Below are positions 37,059 through 46,298 of a stretch of 64,000 nt of DNA, piece after piece. The stretch comes from Hahella sp. CCB-MM4 (GTDB lineage: Bacteria; Pseudomonadota; Gammaproteobacteria; Pseudomonadales; Oleiphilaceae). The notes under the pieces were generated by a model, which was given only the letters and a program-made list of their open reading frames with translations, searched no databases and was not told where the DNA came from. The stretch's first letter is position 1. Each line of letters opens with the position of its first letter. Both the position numbers and the translations under genes were made by a program. The stretch is from contig NZ_MRYI01000005.1 of NCBI RefSeq assembly GCF_002260525.1, positions 248,001 through 312,000 on the forward strand, read 5' to 3'.

Positions 37059-37808
37059 ATGAACTGGAAGCTATGGTGTGTCGCAGCAGTATTATTCCCG
37101 CTCATGTTGGGGTTGGGGATATGGCAACTGCAGCGGGCTGACGAAAAGCGGGCTGCATTGGACTTGTTCCATGAACAAATGGATCAACCGGCACAGAACT
37201 GGAATGCGTTCTCCCAGAAACCTTCTGCTTACGTCAAAGTGTTTGCGAAAGGACATTATCTGGATCAGGATTGGCTACTGGACAACCAGATTGAAAATGG
37301 ACAATTTGGGTACCGGATATATACCCCTTTTTGCTTTATGAAGTTACAGGAGAGTACTGCAGGAAGACTCTCTCAGAATCCGTGTTTGTTGGTCGACCGG
37401 GGATGGGTGGCAGGTGATCTGGATCGTAAGATATTACCGATTTTGCAACGTCCAGAGGAAAGCCTTGAGATAGCGGGTCGAACTGACCGGCTAACTTCAA
37501 CGATAGTTCTGGGAGACAACGAGCCGCTTGCTGAATCTCCCTATCGGGTACAACAGGTTCAGCTGGAACAGATAACCACCATGACGGGAGTTTCCCTGTC
37601 TCCCTGGATCATCCACCTAATGCCCGGGCAGCCTGGTGTATATCAACAAACCTGGCAGCCGGTAGTGATGGGGCCCGAAAAACATGTGGGATATGCTGTC
37701 CAGTGGTTTGCCATGGCAACAGTGCTGGCCGGTCTGGTGTTGTGGAGACAGTTTAAACCCGAGCACTCTGTTCGCGAGACTTCCGAACCATCTGATCCGG
37801 TAATCTGA
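37059..37808 (+). CDS. SURF1-family cytochrome oxidase assembly protein
   Basis: 249 residues with the SURF1 two-helix layout: N-terminal MNWKLWCVAAVLFPLMLGLG followed by WQLQRADEK, a periplasmic middle, and a C-terminal helix (VGYAVQWFAMATVLAGLVLW). The conserved LLVDRGWV motif is at ~105-112. It assists insertion of heme a into subunit I. Confidence 0.93.
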   Translation: MNWKLWCVAAVLFPLMLGLGIWQLQRADEKRAALDLFHEQMDQPAQNWNAFSQKPSAYVKVFAKGHYLDQDWLLDNQIENGQFGYRIYTPFCFMKLQESTAGRLSQNPCLLVDRGWVAGDLDRKILPILQRPEESLEIAGRTDRLTSTIVLGDNEPLAESPYRVQQVQLEQITTMTGVSLSPWIIHLMPGQPGVYQQTWQPVVMGPEKHVGYAVQWFAMATVLAGLVLWRQFKPEHSVRETSEPSDPVI

Positions 37809-37810
37809 CA

Positions 37811-37860
37811 GTAAGAGTCAAATACGAATAGATAAGCGTAAGTACGAAGATAAGTGGAAG
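37811..37860 (+). repeat. short degenerate repeat after SURF1
   Basis: Two imperfect copies, AATACGAATAGATAAGCGTA (37821-37840) and AGTACGAAGATAAGTGGAAG (37841-37860), fill the 58-base gap to the next gene. Confidence 0.5.
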
Positions 37861-37866
37861 CAATCT

Positions 37867-38490
37867 ATGAATGAAATGTTGGAAGAACAACCTGCACCCC
37901 GATCCAGAGGGCGATTGAAACTATGGGTGTTGATTGTGATTGCTGCGGCCCCACTGGTTATTGCAGCAATCATGTATTTTGGCCATATTGGTGTGCCCAG
38001 CGGAACTACCAATCACGGCACGTTGATGTTGCCACCTTTGCAGGCTGAAGATTGGAAATTAAGAGACATTCAGCAAACTGATCCAGGTTTCATTCAATAC
38101 GATGGTAAGTCCAAGTGGGTCATGCTGGTGGTGGGTTCAGGTGAATGTTCCACAAGATGTGAAGAGGCCTTGTACCTAACTCGTCAGGTAAACGTTGCAT
38201 TGGGCAAGGAAATAGACCGGGTGACCCGATTGCTACTGGTTCCCGAGAATGTGCCGGGACTGGAGCAGGCTTTGACCGGGCATGAATCACTGGTGCGTCT
38301 GAAGTTTGCACGGGACGAATATGAAGGCCTGCAACAGGCGCTGAAAGAATACGATATCGGCCTTCAGGGGTACGATATCCTGCTGATGGATCCATTGGGA
38401 AACATCATGATGCACTACTCCAGTACCCATACCGGGAAAGATATTCTTGAGGATCTTAAACGGCTTCTCAAAGTATCCAAGATTGGGTAG
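37867..38490 (+). CDS. SCO-like membrane-anchored thioredoxin-fold protein
   Basis: 207 residues with one N-terminal helix (~19-40) and a periplasmic domain of thioredoxin-like pattern. The motif SGECSTRCEEALYLTRQV has two Cys spaced CxxxC, as in SCO1/SenC copper chaperones of the oxidase CuA site. A late GYDILLMDPLGNIMMHY resembles the SCO/Trx strand before the conserved His region. It stands between SURF1 and ctaA, where pseudomonads carry a poorly described gene. A copper or redox role is inferred. Confidence 0.75.
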   Translation: MNEMLEEQPAPRSRGRLKLWVLIVIAAAPLVIAAIMYFGHIGVPSGTTNHGTLMLPPLQAEDWKLRDIQQTDPGFIQYDGKSKWVMLVVGSGECSTRCEEALYLTRQVNVALGKEIDRVTRLLLVPENVPGLEQALTGHESLVRLKFARDEYEGLQQALKEYDIGLQGYDILLMDPLGNIMMHYSSTHTGKDILEDLKRLLKVSKIG

Positions 38491-38603
38491 AGTGAAATAG
38501 TCGAAAGACGTTAGTCATCCAGGGAAAGAAGACTTCTGCGCAGGTAACAAATAAACGCCTGCGGAAGAATAAGAACAAGATAAGAACAACAAGAGGCTAT
38601 GTG

Positions 38604-39704
38604 ATGGATTATGTCGCGCCGCCCAAACAAGCTTACCCCTTAGCGACCCAAACCCGACTGGTCTGGCTTCGAAGGTTGGCTTTACTCACCACATGCTGGG
38701 CTTTTATTGTCATTATGTTGGGTGCCTATACCCGTCTGGTGGATGCCGGTTTGGGCTGTCCCGACTGGCCGGGATGTTATGGCTTTATTACTGTCCCTAA
38801 TGAAGCCCATGAGATTGCTGAAGCGGAAGCCAGATTTCCCCATGCGCCGGTGGAAGTGGCTAAAGGCTGGCCGGAAATGATTCATCGGTATCTCGCCAGT
38901 ACGCTCGGCCTGTTAATATTTTCCATGGCAGCACTTGCCTGGAAAAAAGCGAAAACCCTACCTGAAGGCATCTCTCTTTTAAATCCTCCAAGAAAGCATA
39001 CCCTGATACTGGCTGCACTGGTGGTTGTTCAGGGACTATTCGGCATGTGGACGGTGACTCTGAAACTATGGCCCCAGGTGGTGACTGCCCACCTGTTAGG
39101 TGGGTTCACCACGTTCAGCCTGCTTGCAGTACTTTGTATGAGATTATTTGATCAGGCCGCTCCTGTGACCGCAGAGCAGAAGACCTCCATTCGCCGGTTA
39201 AAGCCGCTGATTTCGATCGCAACAGTCCTGCTGGTTGTCCAGATATCCCTTGGTGCCTGGGTAAGTTCTAATTATTCAGCATTGGCGTGCACCGGCTTCC
39301 CTGCCTGTAACGGTGAAATGTGGCCGTCCATGGACTTTCAGGATGGGTTCAATGTGACTCAATCAATCGGGCCGAACTATCTGGGAGGCGTTCTTCATCA
39401 CGATGCGCGGGTGGCTGTACACATGGCACATCGGCTGGGAGCGCTGCTGGTGACAGTGGTACTTGGTATAACGCTCTTCCTGGCATGGCGCAGGGGAAGC
39501 AACACCTGCTTGCGGGGACCTGTGATCCTGGCGAGCGGCCTTTTAGGAGTTCAGATTTGCCTGGGATTGACCAATGTGCTGGCTCTGATTCCCCTTCCGG
39601 TGGCTGTGGCTCATAACGCCGTCGCGGCATTATTACTGGTAGCCTGTTTATGGCTGGCCTATCGCGTATGGACAGCTAAAACCGGCGCGCCGGTTCCAAA
39701 TTGA
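38604..39704 (+). CDS. ctaA: heme A synthase CtaA/Cox15
   Basis: 366 residues, eight membrane helices, converting heme O to heme A. Conserved segments are GAYTRLVDAGLGCPDWPGCYG, EMIHRYLAS (heme His), LWPQVVTAHLLGG (His), ACTGFPACNG and MAHRLGALLV (His). The start is ATG 38604 with AGAGG upstream (GTG 38601 possible). It is followed 12 bases later by ctaB. Confidence 0.96.
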   Translation: MDYVAPPKQAYPLATQTRLVWLRRLALLTTCWAFIVIMLGAYTRLVDAGLGCPDWPGCYGFITVPNEAHEIAEAEARFPHAPVEVAKGWPEMIHRYLASTLGLLIFSMAALAWKKAKTLPEGISLLNPPRKHTLILAALVVVQGLFGMWTVTLKLWPQVVTAHLLGGFTTFSLLAVLCMRLFDQAAPVTAEQKTSIRRLKPLISIATVLLVVQISLGAWVSSNYSALACTGFPACNGEMWPSMDFQDGFNVTQSIGPNYLGGVLHHDARVAVHMAHRLGALLVTVVLGITLFLAWRRGSNTCLRGPVILASGLLGVQICLGLTNVLALIPLPVAVAHNAVAALLLVACLWLAYRVWTAKTGAPVPN

Positions 39705-39716
39705 GGTAAAGGAGAA

Positions 39717-40619
39717 ATGACTATGAAGCACACTCTGACACTGACATCCGATACCTCCTGGCGCGATTACTATGAGTTGTGCAAGCCGCGTGTCGTTGCA
39801 CTGATGATTCTGACTTCCGTTGTGGGCATGTTATTGGCCCTGGACAATGGTATTCCATGGCATGCACTGTTCTGGGGAAATCTGGGGATTGCATTGATGG
39901 CCTCTTCTGCTGCGGCGATCAACCATATCGTGGACCAGAAAATTGATGCGGTGATGGCTCGAACCCAGAAGCGCCCGATCGTACAGGGACGTGTTGATAA
40001 CCTCCATGCACTGTTTTTCGCTTTTACTCTGGCCATCGCAGGAATGTTGATATTGGTGATGTGGGTTAATCCACTGACTGCCTGGCTGACCCTGGCTTCA
40101 CTGATTGGTTATGCGGTGATATACACGCTGTTTCTGAAGCGGGCCACGCCACAAAATATTGTTCTTGGAGGGCTGGCGGGTGCAGCTCCTCCTTTGTTGG
40201 GCTGGACGGCGGTCACCAATTCAGTGGACGGTCATGCCTTGCTGCTGGTGTTGATCATTTTCGCCTGGACCCCACCTCATTTCTGGGCGTTGGCCGTGCA
40301 TCGGAAAAAGGAATATGCATCTGCCGGTATTCCGATGCTTCCCGTCACTCATGGTGAGCGTTATACAAAGCTGCATATACTGCTGTACACCTGTATTCTG
40401 TTTGCCGTCACGTTATTGCCCTTTATCACCGGCATGTGCCATTGGATTTATTTCGTGTCCGCAGTGGTATTGGGGTTGAGGTTTCTTGACTGGGCCGTTG
40501 CCATGTGGCGGGATTCACGTCCCCATGCAGCCATTAAGACATTTAAATACAGCATCACCTACCTGATGTTGCTATTTGTTGCGCTGTTGGTGGATCACTA
40601 TATCCCAATCAGTCTCTAA
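39717..40619 (+). CDS. ctaB: protoheme IX farnesyltransferase (heme O synthase)
   Basis: 300 residues, nine membrane helices, UbiA family. The prenyl-diphosphate motif NHIVDQKIDAVMARTQKRP (~60-78) and the second Asp-rich region near WTPPHFWALA and YASAGIPMLPVTHG are clear. It makes heme O for CtaA. It is the last cox-related gene here; no SCO1 gene follows, and a terminator stands 59 bases after its stop. Confidence 0.96.
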   Translation: MTMKHTLTLTSDTSWRDYYELCKPRVVALMILTSVVGMLLALDNGIPWHALFWGNLGIALMASSAAAINHIVDQKIDAVMARTQKRPIVQGRVDNLHALFFAFTLAIAGMLILVMWVNPLTAWLTLASLIGYAVIYTLFLKRATPQNIVLGGLAGAAPPLLGWTAVTNSVDGHALLLVLIIFAWTPPHFWALAVHRKKEYASAGIPMLPVTHGERYTKLHILLYTCILFAVTLLPFITGMCHWIYFVSAVVLGLRFLDWAVAMWRDSRPHAAIKTFKYSITYLMLLFVALLVDHYIPISL

Positions 40620-40677
40620 GGGGCTGGCCAGGATTGGTCCATTGAGCACAAGAGTCGACACATTTTCTGCATCTACC

Positions 40678-40711
40678 GTGGAGACCGCTGGCAAAACTTG
40701 CGGGTCTCCAC
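40678..40711 (+). terminator. terminator of the cox assembly operon
   Basis: A 9-bp stem GTGGAGACC/GGTCTCCAC with a long loop, followed by AATATTTCTATT. Confidence 0.65.
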
Positions 40712-40842
40712 AATATTTCTATTGATTCGTTCAATTCTTTCCTTGCGACTTGGTATCCAAGTCTCCATTGTTCTAAAATTTTCTGGCACTTTTAGGCGAA
40801 GTTTTGCCTGCATCATAATAATGACATCCGCATAGGCAGTTT

Positions 40843-42114
40843 ATGTTAGAGCTTGTTCGTAAGCAGTTAAATCTGGCTGACATTTCCCAGCCGATGGAAT
40901 CCGTCACCCATGTCGACGAAAAACAGGAAGTGATTCCTGAATGCGTCGATGTCACCAGAGAAGGGAAAGCCAAAATCTGGAAAGCGGTTGAACAGCTCTA
41001 CAACACAGGAACCCAACCGGCTATAACCCTGTGTATCAGACGCAAGGGGAAAATACTTCTGAATCGTGGCATAGGCTACGCCAGAGGGAATGGGCCCGGT
41101 GACCTTAAACATGACTTTACCCTTCCCGCAACGGCCGACACTCCTGTTTGCCTATTTTCCAGTTCCAAGGCAATGACGGCCATATTGATGCATAAACTGG
41201 CAGAACAGGGTGCGATAAATCTGATGGATCCGGTAAGTTTCTATCTGCCGGAATTCAGTAAACATGGTAAGCAGAACATCACCATTCATCAGATTCTCTC
41301 CCATCGAGGCGGCATTCCAGGGCTACCCACCGGTGTCCCGGTGGATACCCTGTATGACAATGATGAAGTCTGGCGGTTGTTGTGCGATGCGAAACCCATC
41401 GCTGTTGACGGTGCCAAGCTGGCTTACCACGCGATCACCGGTGGATTCGTACTCGCTCGCGTTTTGGAAAAAGTCACCGGGAAGAGCATTGGTAAATATC
41501 TGGATACCTATATTCGAAAACCGCTCGGCATGAAGTACTTTACCTTCGGTATAGCAGAGAAGGACCGGCATTTGGTGGCAAAGAATTATGCGACTGGACC
41601 TAATGTGCCTTTTCCGGTTTCCTGGGCGATTAAACGAGCGCTGGGAGCGACATTTCCGGAAGCCGCGGACATATCCAATAATGCTGCCTGGATGGATGCG
41701 GTTATTCCCGCTGCTAATATGTATGCAACAGCGGAAGAAGTCAGTCGCTTTTACCAGATGTTGCTGGATCACGGACGCTGGAACGGAAAGCAGGTTCTTC
41801 AGCCTTTGACAGTTCAACGGGCGGTTCAGGAGTTTGGTGGCTGTACCTTTGATCGAACAATGATGATTCCGATGCGATACAGTGCAGGTCTAATGCTCGG
41901 TGGAGATCCTATAGGACTGTACGGTCCAAATACCGGTCGGGCATTTGGACATATCGGATTGATCAATAAATTCTGTTGGGCTGATCCGGACCGTCAAATC
42001 TCCGTTGCGCTGCTGACCACTGGATTATCCCTGATGTCCCATCATCTACCAATGTTAGCCGTGTTGTTAAGGCAGATAAGCCATTACTGTGAACCAACGG
42101 TCATGAGGGCCTGA
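40843..42114 (+). CDS. beta-lactamase-family serine hydrolase (EstB-like)
   Basis: 423 residues of the class C beta-lactamase/esterase fold. The SxxK motif SSSK (catalytic Ser and Lys, ~103-106, in CLFSSSKAMTA), HQILSHRGGIPGLP and the YHAITGG segment in the tyrosine-motif position are visible; the C-terminal FGHIGLINKFCWAD supplies the HxG-like motif. No signal peptide, so probably a cytoplasmic esterase or peptidase rather than a true beta-lactamase. It follows the cox operon but has its own gap. Substrate unknown. Confidence 0.85.
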   Translation: MLELVRKQLNLADISQPMESVTHVDEKQEVIPECVDVTREGKAKIWKAVEQLYNTGTQPAITLCIRRKGKILLNRGIGYARGNGPGDLKHDFTLPATADTPVCLFSSSKAMTAILMHKLAEQGAINLMDPVSFYLPEFSKHGKQNITIHQILSHRGGIPGLPTGVPVDTLYDNDEVWRLLCDAKPIAVDGAKLAYHAITGGFVLARVLEKVTGKSIGKYLDTYIRKPLGMKYFTFGIAEKDRHLVAKNYATGPNVPFPVSWAIKRALGATFPEAADISNNAAWMDAVIPAANMYATAEEVSRFYQMLLDHGRWNGKQVLQPLTVQRAVQEFGGCTFDRTMMIPMRYSAGLMLGGDPIGLYGPNTGRAFGHIGLINKFCWADPDRQISVALLTTGLSLMSHHLPMLAVLLRQISHYCEPTVMRA

Positions 42115-42137
42115 TTTCAGGGAACCGCCGGATATGA

Positions 42138-42186
42138 TTTATCTAGTTCCAACTCTTATCTTGTTCCAACTATTAACCTGTTCAAA
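42138..42186. repeat. short tandem repeat between convergent genes
   Basis: Three imperfect copies of about 17 bases: TTTATCTAGTTCCAAC (42138-42153), TCTTATCTTGTTCCAAC (42154-42170) and TATTAACCTGTTCAAA (42171-42186). They fill the space between the serine hydrolase and the minus-strand gene at 42203. Confidence 0.6.
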
Positions 42187-42202
42187 TGAATCGTAGCCCG
42201 CT

Positions 42203-42559
42203 CTAATTTTCACCGGACCATTTGTTGTTTTGCTGGTCGATGATGGTAATCACGCTCTTGAGTAGTTGCTTGAGTCTTACCTGCGTAGTGGTGCGCTCTA
42301 CCACATGATCCACGGTACTCTGCAGCCGGTGAAGTTTCGGGCTGACATAGCGGATGCCGTCAGTAATCATTTCATAGGGATAGTGGTGATCCTGAATACT
42401 GAGTTTATTGAGCTCGGCAATTTCCTGGTTAAAAATACTCAGTACATCGTACACCGTGTCTTTATTTTCTATGGTCGATGCTTCCCAATACGCATCGTTT
42501 AATACTTCCAGCAAGCTCAGGAAAACACTGCTGGCGTCAGATATTTTGGAAGGCGTCAT
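42203..42559 (-). CDS. small hypothetical protein
   Basis: 118 residues, soluble and mostly helical (SSVFLSLLEVLNDAYWEAS, VYDVLSIFNQEIAELNKL, RLKQLLKSVITIIDQQNN). The ATG has AGGAG nine bases upstream. I do not recognise a family. Its upstream region contains a 37-bp tandem repeat. Confidence 0.65.
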   Translation of the reverse strand: MTPSKISDASSVFLSLLEVLNDAYWEASTIENKDTVYDVLSIFNQEIAELNKLSIQDHHYPYEMITDGIRYVSPKLHRLQSTVDHVVERTTTQVRLKQLLKSVITIIDQQNNKWSGEN

Positions 42560-42579
42560 AAGGGCTCCTCACTCTTTAT

Positions 42580-42671
42580 TCAGTATTCAGCCACGGGCGC
42601 TTTAGTTAGCCTTAGGACTTTGTTCAGCCACAGGCGTCTTATTTAGCCGCGGGTGTTTGCTCAGCCACGGG
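42580..42671 (-). repeat. 37-bp tandem repeat upstream of the 42203 gene
   Basis: Two full units (42635-42671 and 42598-42634) and a partial third (42580-42597). On the minus strand each starts CC(C/T)GTGGCTGA. Each unit reads PVAEQ(T/S)P(A/K)A followed by a stop, but because the unit is 37 bases each copy is in a different frame. The first belongs to a 19-residue frame starting at 42698. It looks like a repeated 3' end of a lost or very small gene. Confidence 0.75.
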
Positions 42672-42851
42672 AGCATACACCGACAGTGAACGAACCATGC
42701 TTCAATGTAAGCATAGCAAATACTGGAAAAATCGCTTTTTGCTATTGTGTTTGGGAACTTACAGATGCGTCTGCGAACAGATATTTGGGTCAGAGGAATT
42801 CGAGAATAGAGTTGGAGTTGGTTAATTTGCATACAAAATGTTACACAATTT

Positions 42852-42867
42852 TGTGATCCGCCTCACA
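42852..42867 (+). promoter_or_regulatory. CRP/Vfr-type binding site
   Basis: A perfect TGTGA-N6-TCACA (TGTGATCCGCCTCACA). A TACACT at 42890-42895 can be the -10; the site centre is then about 42 bases before transcription start, the class II position. It would control the gene at 42967. Confidence 0.65.
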
Positions 42868-42966
42868 AGCAACGTGTAAGATAAGCGACTACACTGAGAT
42901 TCTATCACTTTAGAAAGCCGTGTTTTCACTCGATAAATTGACGTCGCAGTAGAAAGGTAACCTGGT

Positions 42967-43194
42967 ATGACCACGTTAGAGGCACAGCGTATAAGACTGT
43001 TGGAAGAGTTAAGAATTGCTGAGAGGGAACTTCAGGAGCTATCGGCTATGCCTGTGGTTGAGCCTACCATGGTCAATTTCTATGAAGACTTGTTATCCCG
43101 ACATCGGGAAATGATCAGAATGATAGAAAGCCATCTGGGTTCCAATACTCAGGGCCAGTACAACAACACCGTATTGGTCGGCACATCAGGCTAA
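42967..43194 (+). CDS. small coiled-coil hypothetical protein
   Basis: 75 residues. The first half is a strongly charged amphipathic helix (LEAQRIRLLEELRIAERELQ, ~4-23), then a proline break (MPVVEPT) and a second helix (YEDLLSRHREMIRMIESHL). No family recognised. It is expressed from a likely CRP-dependent promoter and ends 5 bases from the convergent lactonase gene. Confidence 0.6.
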   Translation: MTTLEAQRIRLLEELRIAERELQELSAMPVVEPTMVNFYEDLLSRHREMIRMIESHLGSNTQGQYNNTVLVGTSG

Positions 43195-43199
43195 CTGGT

Positions 43200-44288
43200 C
43201 TATCTTACGGGCAACGGCAGTCGCCCGATCCTATCACCTGTCAACGTACCCAGCAGTAGATGTCCCTGACCTTCCTCTACTGACGTCACTTCATAAACAT
43301 GCTCTCCACTGGGATCCTGCAGATTGGATACCACTTCTCCCTGCTCATTTAATCCGAGGACAAACCCATAGTGCACGGGTTGCGGCTGCATAAAATTCGG
43401 TAGCTTGATGATCAGCTTTTTCAGTAAAGGATAGGGGTGGATACTATCAAGTTGAGCATTTCTCGGTGTTGCCAGCGCGAGCCAGAAAGTTCCTCGCCGG
43501 TTACCTGAAATTCCGTCTGGAATGCCCGGTAAATTATCGATAAATATGTCGTGGGTTCCGGCTTTGGGTCCCTGTATCCAGTATCGGACGATCCGGTAAC
43601 GCCAGGTTTCATTGACCAGGACAAAATCTTCCTGAGAAGACAATGCGACGCCATTGGCGAAATACAGATTATCGAGTAATACCGTTACTTTATCCGTGGT
43701 GGGGCTATAACGCATCAAGCGGCCATAGGGCCTGGCTTCAATAGCATCCCAGCGATACCGTTCAATCGGCCACTTAGAGCTGGCATCGCTAAAATAGACA
43801 TTTCCGGCCTGGTCAATGTCCAGGTCATCAGTGAAACCAAAAGGGATACCATCGGCCTCTGTTGCCATCACCTGTAGGGTGTTTTCTGCTGAAAGCCTGA
43901 GCAGGCCATTTTTGGCATCGGCAATCCACAGGTTACCTGCTGCGTCGAATTCCAGGCCGAGGGGCCTTCCCCCGGTGTTGACCAGAACCTCCTTTTTTCC
44001 GCTTTTATCGAATCGGACGATATCACCATTAGCGAGTCCAGCGACGATTCGACCCTGAGGGTCTTCATCCACATCCTCCGGCCCGTGAATATCGCCCAGG
44101 CCGATCAGATCACTTTGCGTCAGAAGATCGTTGGGTGCGAAAGGCCCGGACATTTCAGGAGGGGTTGGAGGCTCATAAGCAACCGGGTCAATTGGTGATG
44201 GAGAAAACAGGAAATAGACGACAAAGATAGCGATGGGGATGGCTATCAGAATGCCGACTTTTTTAGTTTCTTCAGAGATTATTCCCAT
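43200..44288 (-). CDS. SMP-30/strictosidine synthase-like lactonase
   Basis: 362 residues. An N-terminal helix (~10-28, VGILIAIPIAIFVVYFLF) anchors or exports the protein. The rest is a six-bladed beta-propeller of the SMP-30/gluconolactonase/strictosidine synthase group: GDIHGPEDVDEDPQGRIVAG, LWIADAKNGLLRL, FTDDLDIDQAGNVYFSDASS, FANGVALSSQEDFVLVNETW and LPGIPDGISGNRRGTFWLAL (several with the metal-binding Glu/Asn/Asp). Probably a calcium-dependent lactonase or esterase at the periplasmic face. AAGGGA precedes the ATG. Confidence 0.85.
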   Translation of the reverse strand: MGIISEETKKVGILIAIPIAIFVVYFLFSPSPIDPVAYEPPTPPEMSGPFAPNDLLTQSDLIGLGDIHGPEDVDEDPQGRIVAGLANGDIVRFDKSGKKEVLVNTGGRPLGLEFDAAGNLWIADAKNGLLRLSAENTLQVMATEADGIPFGFTDDLDIDQAGNVYFSDASSKWPIERYRWDAIEARPYGRLMRYSPTTDKVTVLLDNLYFANGVALSSQEDFVLVNETWRYRIVRYWIQGPKAGTHDIFIDNLPGIPDGISGNRRGTFWLALATPRNAQLDSIHPYPLLKKLIIKLPNFMQPQPVHYGFVLGLNEQGEVVSNLQDPSGEHVYEVTSVEEGQGHLLLGTLTGDRIGRLPLPVR

Positions 44289-44330
44289 GATTTCCCTTAA
44301 AAAAATATTTTCAGATGTTAGCTATGGCCA

Positions 44331-46298
44331 TCAAGGAAGAATTGTAGGATAGCTAATGAAGTTATTACCAACAGAAGGAGGTGCATTGGCATTGATATCT
44401 GAATCGGTATCTGTCGTCACTGTGATGAATTCCTCTTCAAGACTATCCGCCAGTGGGGCATAAATGCGCTCTTCGACTAGCACAAGGTCGCCATCATTTG
44501 GATCCAGATTTTCGACGATCGCTCCCTGTCGTCTTCGAGTCAGGATAATCGCGGGTCTTCCCTCGCCATCCAGCAGAGTAAACTCGCATAGATGCTGTCC
44601 TGGAATCTTTATATGGGTTCTGCATTCAACGGAAGGTAAATCATCCTGCGGGAAAATCTGGATAAATCCGAGATCTGGTGTCGCAGCGCAGGCGGTCGTG
44701 TCATCGCCCTGATTAGTGGAGAATATTCTGACCGACTCCAATTCACCGCTGTTGTAACAGCCGTATTCGTAGCGGTTGTCGTAACTGGAAGACTGGCCGA
44801 AAAAGATCGGTTGATAGTCGGTATTAAATTCGGCTGCCAGCTGAAATTGCACCGTTGACGTCGAGTCGACATTTACTGTGGCTGAAGTACGAGTGTCAGT
44901 ATTTAAACCAAGAACCGTTGAGGAGTCTTCTTCAGCATTGACATAAAGTGAAGTGAGTTCTGTCATTGATCCACCGTCAGGTAGGCGGTGAACCGCAACG
45001 GTTGCAGGATTCACGGTATCTTCTGAAGCATCCAGATCGATAATGACGGCACTGGTAATCAAGTCCCATTGCCCGTCAGACTCAAGAGATTCCGTGGTAT
45101 ACAGGTCGTGTGTTGCACTGGCTTTGACATAGTACTGGCCGAAATTATCACCAGGGATATCGATTGCCCTGTAAAGACCATGGAAATCCACGCCGCCGTC
45201 AAGGCGAACAGTCCTCACGCTTCCGGTCATTAGCCGGCTGAACTGAGCCCGGCCCACCATCTTGGTATTTTGGAGCAGTTCAGAAATGTCCGGAGCACTG
45301 AAATCGGAAGCGATAGTCGTGTCCGAGAATATCGGAAAGTAATAGGCGTCATTCAGGAACGTATCATTCTGCTGAAGGCTGGTGGAGTTGGCTGAAATGT
45401 ACCATCGACGTTCAAACAGAATCTCAGGATTACTCAGGTCAGGTTTTTGTGCGTAGCTGGTGGCGACCATGGATCTGAAATCGCTGAAGTCCTGTAACGC
45501 AATCTGGCTAGGGGAACTCAGGTCCAGACTATCGACCCAGGTTTGGGATAGCTGCAGAATCCCGGTGCTGCTGGATAGTAGATACGATGTCATCATGGCT
45601 GCCGTATCACTGTCTATCTGGTCGAGCAGGTTATTTACCACGGAATGGTTCTGGTCGCTGTAGAATTCCTTCTGTGCGGCAACCAGTGATTTGGCTAGTG
45701 CTCTGAGGTCATAGTCATTCTTGGCCACATAGTCCTGCAGTAAGTCCAGTGAGGTATAGTTCAAACGCGCGCGAACAGTATTGTGAGCTTTACCGTAGGT
45801 GGTTGTTCCGTCACGCCTCTTAAGATAATCGTACTGACCTACCACTAATGTGGTCAGTGGGGTGACGGAAGTGGTTCCAGGAGGAGCTGCCAGGATATAA
45901 CCGTCATCCACCAGCCCAGGCGCCTCATTGTTACCCGTCATATAGTCTTCATCCACTGAAATACCCGGCAGTATGTGGGCCATGATGCGATACTTCCGTG
46001 GGGATCCGAGACCACCCATCATTTCGGTCGTAAACGTGAACTTACCCCCTTCTCCGCTCATGACACGAGGCTCACCGGCGTCGAGCTGGTAGTTTTCGTT
46101 CACGTCCAGCCAAACCCTGGCATACCGCAGGTAACCGTCTATGACCCGGCCGGACAGATCGTTGGCTGACGATCCGGTAGAGCCGACCGGAGGTGTCAGG
46201 GTCTGCCGTTCGGGAATATTGGATTCCTGCCCCCCGCAGGCAGCCAATGTAAAGAGTACGGTGACAATAAGTGCGGAATTGTAAAGGTGCTTCGCCAT
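44331..46298 (-). CDS. large lipoprotein of unknown function
   Basis: 655 residues. The signal ends in lipobox LAACG (Cys ~21). Residues ~48-90 (GRVIDGYLRYARVWLDVNENYQLD) form a domain often found at the start of Gammaproteobacterial surface lipoproteins, resembling a carboxypeptidase-regulatory-like fold. The rest is Ser/Thr/Asp-rich, probably beta, with two Cys pairs near the end (YGCYNSGE, TACAATPD, VECRTHIKIPGQHLCEF). I do not recognise the full-length family. Confidence 0.75.
   Translation of the reverse strand: MAKHLYNSALIVTVLFTLAACGGQESNIPERQTLTPPVGSTGSSANDLSGRVIDGYLRYARVWLDVNENYQLDAGEPRVMSGEGGKFTFTTEMMGGLGSPRKYRIMAHILPGISVDEDYMTGNNEAPGLVDDGYILAAPPGTTSVTPLTTLVVGQYDYLKRRDGTTTYGKAHNTVRARLNYTSLDLLQDYVAKNDYDLRALAKSLVAAQKEFYSDQNHSVVNNLLDQIDSDTAAMMTSYLLSSSTGILQLSQTWVDSLDLSSPSQIALQDFSDFRSMVATSYAQKPDLSNPEILFERRWYISANSTSLQQNDTFLNDAYYFPIFSDTTIASDFSAPDISELLQNTKMVGRAQFSRLMTGSVRTVRLDGGVDFHGLYRAIDIPGDNFGQYYVKASATHDLYTTESLESDGQWDLITSAVIIDLDASEDTVNPATVAVHRLPDGGSMTELTSLYVNAEEDSSTVLGLNTDTRTSATVNVDSTSTVQFQLAAEFNTDYQPIFFGQSSSYDNRYEYGCYNSGELESVRIFSTNQGDDTTACAATPDLGFIQIFPQDDLPSVECRTHIKIPGQHLCEFTLLDGEGRPAIILTRRRQGAIVENLDPNDGDLVLVEERIYAPLADSLEEEFITVTTDTDSDINANAPPSVGNNFISYPTILP

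Noticed and set aside
42639-42698. A 19-residue peptide gene
   Set aside because: The frame is short, lacks a clear ribosome site and belongs to the 37-bp repeat; recorded only as part of that repeat.
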